64,000 nt of DNA from Alkalihalophilus marmarensis DSM 21297 (GTDB taxonomy: Bacteria; Bacillota; Bacilli; Bacillales; Bacillaceae_D): contig NZ_ATAE01000008.1 in assembly GCF_000474275.2 (NCBI RefSeq), forward strand, positions 1-64,000, in the 5' to 3' direction. The number at the start of each line of letters is the position of its first letter. Positions within the stretch are counted from its first letter, which is position 1. Made by a program: the position numbers and the translations under genes. Below the pieces are notes generated by a model. It saw only the letters and a program-made list of their open reading frames with translations, was not told the origin of the DNA and searched no databases. Of this stretch, positions 61,735-64,000 are shown one piece after another.

Positions 61735-63213
61735 GTGGAAAAGGTTGATATTTTTAAAGATATCGCAGAACGCACGGGCGGCGATATTTATCTAGGGGTC
61801 GTTGGTGCGGTTCGGACAGGGAAATCGACATTCATTAAGAAATTTATGGAGCTTGTCGTACTCCCGAATATCGAAAATGAATCAGAAAAGGCTCGTGCTC
61901 AAGATGAACTGCCGCAAAGTGCAGCAGGTAAAACAATCATGACGACAGAGCCGAAGTTTGTACCCAACCAAGCGATTTCGATTCATGTAGATGAAGGGTT
62001 AGATGTTAACGTCCGACTGGTGGACTGCGTTGGCTATGCTGTTCCTGGTGCTAAAGGATATGAGGATGAAAATGGTCCGAGAATGATCAATACTCCTTGG
62101 TATGAGGAGCCGATTCCATTTCAGGAAGCAGCTGAAATTGGAACAAGAAAAGTTATTCAAGAGCATTCTACTTTAGGAGTGGTGGTTACAACCGATGGTT
62201 CAATCGGAGAAATTCCTCGCTATGATTATATTGAATCAGAAACACGAGTCATTGAGGAATTAAAAGAAGTCGGAAAGCCATTTATCATGATTGTCAACAG
62301 TGTAAGACCGCATCATCCTGACACAGAAAATCTGCGTCGTCAGCTTTCAGAAGAACATGATATTCCAGTGCTTGCGATGAGTATTGAAAGCATGACAGAT
62401 CATGACATTAACAATGTCTTAAGGGAAGTATTATTTGAATTCCCAGTACATGAAGTAAATGTTAATCTGCCGAGCTGGGTCATGGTATTAAAGGATGATC
62501 ACTGGTTAAGACAAAGTTATGAAGAATCTGTTCAGGAAACAGTAAAAGATATTAGACGATTGCGGGATGTCGATCGTGTCGTCGGACAATTTACAGAATA
62601 TGAATTTATTGATGATGCAAGGCTTGCAGGCATTGAGATGGGTCATGGAATTGCTGAGATTGATCTATATGCACCAGATGACTTATATGACCAAGTGTTA
62701 AAAGAGGTCGTTGGTGTTGAAATAAGAGGGAAAGATCATTTGCTCCAGCTCATGCAGGATTTTGCTCATGCTAAAGCTGAATATGATCAAGTAGCAGAGG
62801 CTCTTAGAATGGTGAAGCAGACAGGTTACGGCATTGCAGCCCCAGCCCTTTCTGATATGAGCTTAGATGAGCCTGAGATCATTCGTCAAGGGTCAAGATT
62901 CGGGGTGCGTTTGAAAGCTGTCGCTCCTTCTATTCATATGATTAAAGTAGATGTAGAGAGTGAGTTTGCCCCAATTATCGGAACTGAAAAGCAAAGTGAG
63001 GAGCTCGTCCGCTATTTAATGCAGGACTTTGAAGAGAACCCGCTTTCTATCTGGAATTCTGATATCTTTGGTCGTTCTCTTAACTCTATTGTACGAGAAG
63101 GAATCTCAGCTAAGCTTTCCTTAATGCCTGAGAACGCCCGCTATAAATTGAAAGAAACACTGGAGCGTATTATTAATGAAGGCTCAGGCGGATTGATTGC
63201 CATTATCTTGTAA
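61735..63213 (+). CDS. spoIVA: Spore coat basement-layer ATPase SpoIVA
   Basis: A 492-residue cytoskeletal ATPase that polymerises on the forespore surface as the base of the coat. Walker A is GAVRTGKS (residues 24-31). The TRAFAC-like GTPase fold lost GTP specificity; VDCVGYAVPGAKG is the switch region. The conserved C-terminus NARYKLKETLERIINEGSGGLIAIIL is complete. GTG 61735 follows GGGAGGGG. Confidence 0.97.
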   Translation: MEKVDIFKDIAERTGGDIYLGVVGAVRTGKSTFIKKFMELVVLPNIENESEKARAQDELPQSAAGKTIMTTEPKFVPNQAISIHVDEGLDVNVRLVDCVGYAVPGAKGYEDENGPRMINTPWYEEPIPFQEAAEIGTRKVIQEHSTLGVVVTTDGSIGEIPRYDYIESETRVIEELKEVGKPFIMIVNSVRPHHPDTENLRRQLSEEHDIPVLAMSIESMTDHDINNVLREVLFEFPVHEVNVNLPSWVMVLKDDHWLRQSYEESVQETVKDIRRLRDVDRVVGQFTEYEFIDDARLAGIEMGHGIAEIDLYAPDDLYDQVLKEVVGVEIRGKDHLLQLMQDFAHAKAEYDQVAEALRMVKQTGYGIAAPALSDMSLDEPEIIRQGSRFGVRLKAVAPSIHMIKVDVESEFAPIIGTEKQSEELVRYLMQDFEENPLSIWNSDIFGRSLNSIVREGISAKLSLMPENARYKLKETLERIINEGSGGLIAIIL

Positions 63214-63225
63214 TTATATCCTGCC

Positions 63226-63272
63226 AAAAAAGCAAAAGGTTCCTCACTGCCTGAGGTTCCTTTTGCTTTTTC
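63226..63272 (+). terminator. Terminator after spoIVA
   Basis: AAAAAGCAAAAGG...CCTCA and TGAGG...CCTTTTGCTTTTT form a long stem, with the GGTT/TTCC steps mismatched, and a T run. Confidence 0.85.
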
Positions 63273-63436
63273 TTTTCTTAATGTGCTAAGCTTTATATAA
63301 TAAGCTATACGTACATAACGGTTATCATCAAATCGTTTGTTTATTGAAATTATGAATAAAAGATTGAAATAAAAATTAACTTAAAGGTTTCTATGGACCA
63401 AATAAAGATACGGCAAGGGTTTAAGGAGAGATACGG

Positions 63437-63655
63437 ATGAGCAATGAAAATCAATTTTTTGTGATAAAAGCAAAGGAAAATGGTGTAAACGTAATAGGGC
63501 TTACAAGAGGGTCAGATACACGCTTTCATCATTCGGAGAAACTTGATAAGGGAGAGGTTATGATTGCTCAGTTTACTGAACATACTTCTGCCGTCAAAGT
63601 GCGTGGAAAAGCAGTGATTCAGACAAGCCACGGCACAATGGATACGGAAGAATAA
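63437..63655 (+). CDS. mtrB: Tryptophan RNA-binding attenuation protein (TRAP)
   Basis: A 72-residue TRAP. The 11-subunit ring binds Trp and the (G/U)AG repeats of trp leader RNA. Conserved stretches are [19 protein letters not shown] and [29 protein letters not shown], which hold the Trp-binding and RNA-binding (KK/R) residues. In B. subtilis it follows hbs and folE; here it directly follows spoIVA. ATG 63437 follows AAGGAGAG. Confidence 0.96.
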   Translation: MSNENQFFVIKAKENGVNVIGLTRGSDTRFHHSEKLDKGEVMIAQFTEHTSAVKVRGKAVIQTSHGTMDTEE

Positions 63656-63683
63656 AAGCAGGGAACCCTGCTTTTATTTACTA
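63651..63683 (+). terminator. Terminator after mtrB
   Basis: AATAAAAGCAGGG and CCCTGCTTTTATT pair with a tight loop and a following T run, overlapping the mtrB stop. Confidence 0.8.
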
Positions 63684-63812
63684 TTTATAAAGTTTTTCCT
63701 TCGTAGGATTATGTAAATTATGCTATAATAGATACCGGTTTAAGTCAGATAAATGCAAGTATTTTAGTCGTTTGTTGTGATTTTATGATGGATGCGATTT
63801 GGAGGAAGTAAA

Positions 63813-64000
63813 ATGGTGAGGATCAGTCAGTTTAATGACAAAGTAAGAGAACTAAAAAAAAGCTTTAACAGTTTAACGAAGCATTCTTATTTAGAGCGCT
63901 ATGTTGAAGTGCCCGCTATTGATGAGGACAAGGTGCGTTTTTTATATGCGATGCTAAGTGAACATGCATCAAAAAAAGAAGCAAAAGCATATACATTGGC
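63813..64000 (+). CDS. hepS: Heptaprenyl diphosphate synthase component I (start only)
   Basis: The first 62 codons are in the window and the gene runs off the edge. The N-terminus includes KHSYLERYVEVPAIDEDKVRFLYAML, which resembles the HPYLAKHI-APKIDEDKL region of HepS. The location right after mtrB is that of hepS in Bacillus. HepS and HepT make the menaquinone side-chain precursor. ATG 63813 follows GGAGGAAG. Confidence 0.85.
   Translation, partial: MVRISQFNDKVRELKKSFNSLTKHSYLERYVEVPAIDEDKVRFLYAMLSEHASKKEAKAYTL

Overview
This is a low-GC chromosomal stretch from an endospore-forming member of the Bacillaceae. The evidence is AGGAGG-type ribosome binding sites, TTG/GTG starts, T-box, SAM and cobalamin riboswitches, and many sporulation or germination genes (CotF-like, GerABC, SleB, YpeB, SpoVIF, SpoIVA). 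The right two thirds follow, with insertions, the Bacillus subtilis order serA-fer-ypbB-recQ-ypbD-E-F-G-H-gudB-ypdA-prsW-sleB-ypeB-ypfA-cmk-ypfD-fni-ypzI-yphA-der-gpsA-yphE-yphF-spoIVA-mtrB-hepS. The cobalamin cluster, metH, the BtuD-CbiZ fusion and the acidic extracellular proteins suggest a relative of the alkaliphilic/halotolerant Bacillus groups (inference; no species is assigned).

Layout. 1-2650: gene remnants (ROK kinase, GlcD-type oxidase), an ATP-PPase of the DUF71 family and two CotF-type spore proteins. 2776-13220: a cobalamin unit with riboswitch and leader terminator, then btuF-btuC-btuD/cbiZ-cbiB-cobD-cobU-cbiP-cobS-cobC, a second CobU-like gene that appears to start at ATT, and the PduO-type adenosyltransferase. 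13310-20567: VanW protein, a gerABC germinant-receptor operon behind a good SigG-type promoter, an M23/LysM endopeptidase, two unknown small genes and a PHP phosphatase. 20596-22560: serA on the minus strand behind a T-box leader. 22782-35883: LysM-M14 peptidase, ferredoxin, the ypb genes, and inserted material: a small CcpA-type-controlled gene, a 35-residue membrane peptide, an M20 hydrolase, an ECF sigma/anti-sigma pair, a pair of inverted palindromic repeats, and a MerR-B12 regulator with the CarH/LitR photoreceptor signature.

36048-48330: ddl, gudB, ypdA, ansA, prsW, a zinc-ribbon protein, and a SAM-riboswitch-controlled metI-yitJ-metH methionine operon. 48508-64000: sleB-ypeB, the c-di-GMP protein ypfA, cmk-plsC-ypfD, fni, ypzI, yphA, der, plsY, gpsA, spoVIF, yphE, yphF, spoIVA, mtrB and the start of hepS. 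The hbs and folE genes usually found between spoIVA and mtrB are absent here.

A cobalamin theme ties the window together. Corrinoids are imported (BtuFCD), remodelled (CbiZ, CbiB), activated and finished (CobU, CobS, CobC, PduO). They can then be used by B12-dependent methionine synthase and by a probable AdoCbl light sensor. No corrin-ring genes are in the window.
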